Part shown: positions 6,447 through 6,770 of the stretch, in pieces | Position numbering within the stretch: the first letter of the stretch is position 1 | Layout: each line of letters starts with the position of its first letter | Assembly: GCA_020854975.1 (NCBI GenBank) | Contig: JAHKLQ010000215.1 | Location: 1-6,770, forward strand | Direction: 5' to 3' | DNA length: 6,770 nucleotides | Origin: Methanobacterium sp. | GTDB lineage: Archaea; Methanobacteriota; Methanobacteria; Methanobacteriales; Methanobacteriaceae | Position numbers and translations under genes: made by a program | The notes under the pieces: generated by a model | What the model saw: only the letters and a program-made list of their open reading frames with translations | What the model was told of the DNA's origin: nothing | The model's database searches: none

Positions 6447-6770
6447 TTGAAAGCAAAACAGTTAAAGAAAAAGGGTTATAGTAATCCCCTGAAACTAATC
6501 CACCAAACCAATACTGGTGAAATGATTTATCGCTCTTTTAATACAATTATTGCAAAATTGCCAGAAAATAGGAATTCATTGACTATTTCATGGGTTAATG
6601 GAGGTTATCGAGAAGATTTGGAAGCTATTTTCAATCATCAGTTAAATCAGGAAGAAATCGATGCACTGGAAGATGGAGATGTTCCTATTTTTATGAAGGA
6701 AACTGCAAAGAACCTAGGCATGGACCCTGAGAAAGTTTCAGGTTTTTTAACCGTGGCTTATATGGACAAT
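6447..6770 (+). CDS. unrecognised protein, N-terminal 108 residues (cut by the window edge)
   Basis: The frame is open from TTG 6447 to the end of the window, 108 codons. GGTGA (6436-6440) sits 6 nt before the TTG, and an in-frame TGA (6438-6440) rules out an earlier start. The next internal ATG is about 25 codons in and less well placed. The product is soluble, with a basic N-terminus (KAKQLKKKGYSNP) and a more acidic second half including DALEDGDVPIF and MDPEKVSGF. No signal peptide, membrane segment or familiar motif is visible, and I do not recognise a family. It is separated from the CbiH-like gene by 139 bp containing T-rich repeats, so it is probably transcribed separately. Confidence 0.75.
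   Translation, partial: MKAKQLKKKGYSNPLKLIHQTNTGEMIYRSFNTIIAKLPENRNSLTISWVNGGYREDLEAIFNHQLNQEEIDALEDGDVPIFMKETAKNLGMDPEKVSGFLTVAYMDN

Overview
The window looks like a chromosomal segment of a methanogenic archaeon, most likely of the Methanobacteriales (Methanobacterium-like). This is inferred from the low G+C content, archaeal TATA boxes of the TTTATATA type, GGTGA/GGAGGTGA ribosome binding sites, two apparent TTG starts, two feoA genes before feoB, and a CbiH-type methylase carrying a Cys-rich tail. No rRNA, tRNA, CRISPR array or intact insertion sequence was seen.

Left part (1-908): the first 78 bases are the start of a leftward DtxR/MntR-family metal-dependent repressor gene, cut by the window edge. 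A palindromic operator overlaps its ribosome binding site. About 500 bp further right, two more copies of the operator sit at a leftward promoter (571-625) that leads into DNA with no recognisable gene. That DNA holds a 24-codon ORF, a possible decayed gene fragment, a perfect 14-bp inverted repeat and a nested pair of 7-bp inverted repeats. It is either a remnant or an iron-responsive small RNA or peptide locus.

Middle part (909-4323, all leftward): an iron-uptake cluster reads from a promoter at about 4316-4323. It has two operators over and just after the expected transcription start, then feoA (76 aa), feoA (74 aa), feoB, a 43-aa unknown protein and a 63-aa Cys-rich zinc-ribbon-like protein. 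The first three genes overlap or nearly touch. The two small genes are separated by longer gaps but share the orientation. FeoB has altered nucleotide-recognition motifs and an acidic repeat insertion. Five operators of the form (A/T)TTAGGT-NN-ACCTAA(A/T), at three promoters, tie the repressor, the feo cluster and the orphan promoter into one probable metal regulon.

Right part (4476-6770, rightward): a second unit has its own TATA box. It encodes a membrane protein resembling the substrate-binding (S) subunit of an ECF transporter and, 10 bp later, a CbiH-like tetrapyrrole methylase fused to a Cys-rich small domain. Together they suggest import and handling of a corrinoid, cobalamin precursor or related tetrapyrrole. 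A T-rich region with three exact 11-bp repeats follows, then the start of an unrecognised gene with a TTG start that runs off the window.
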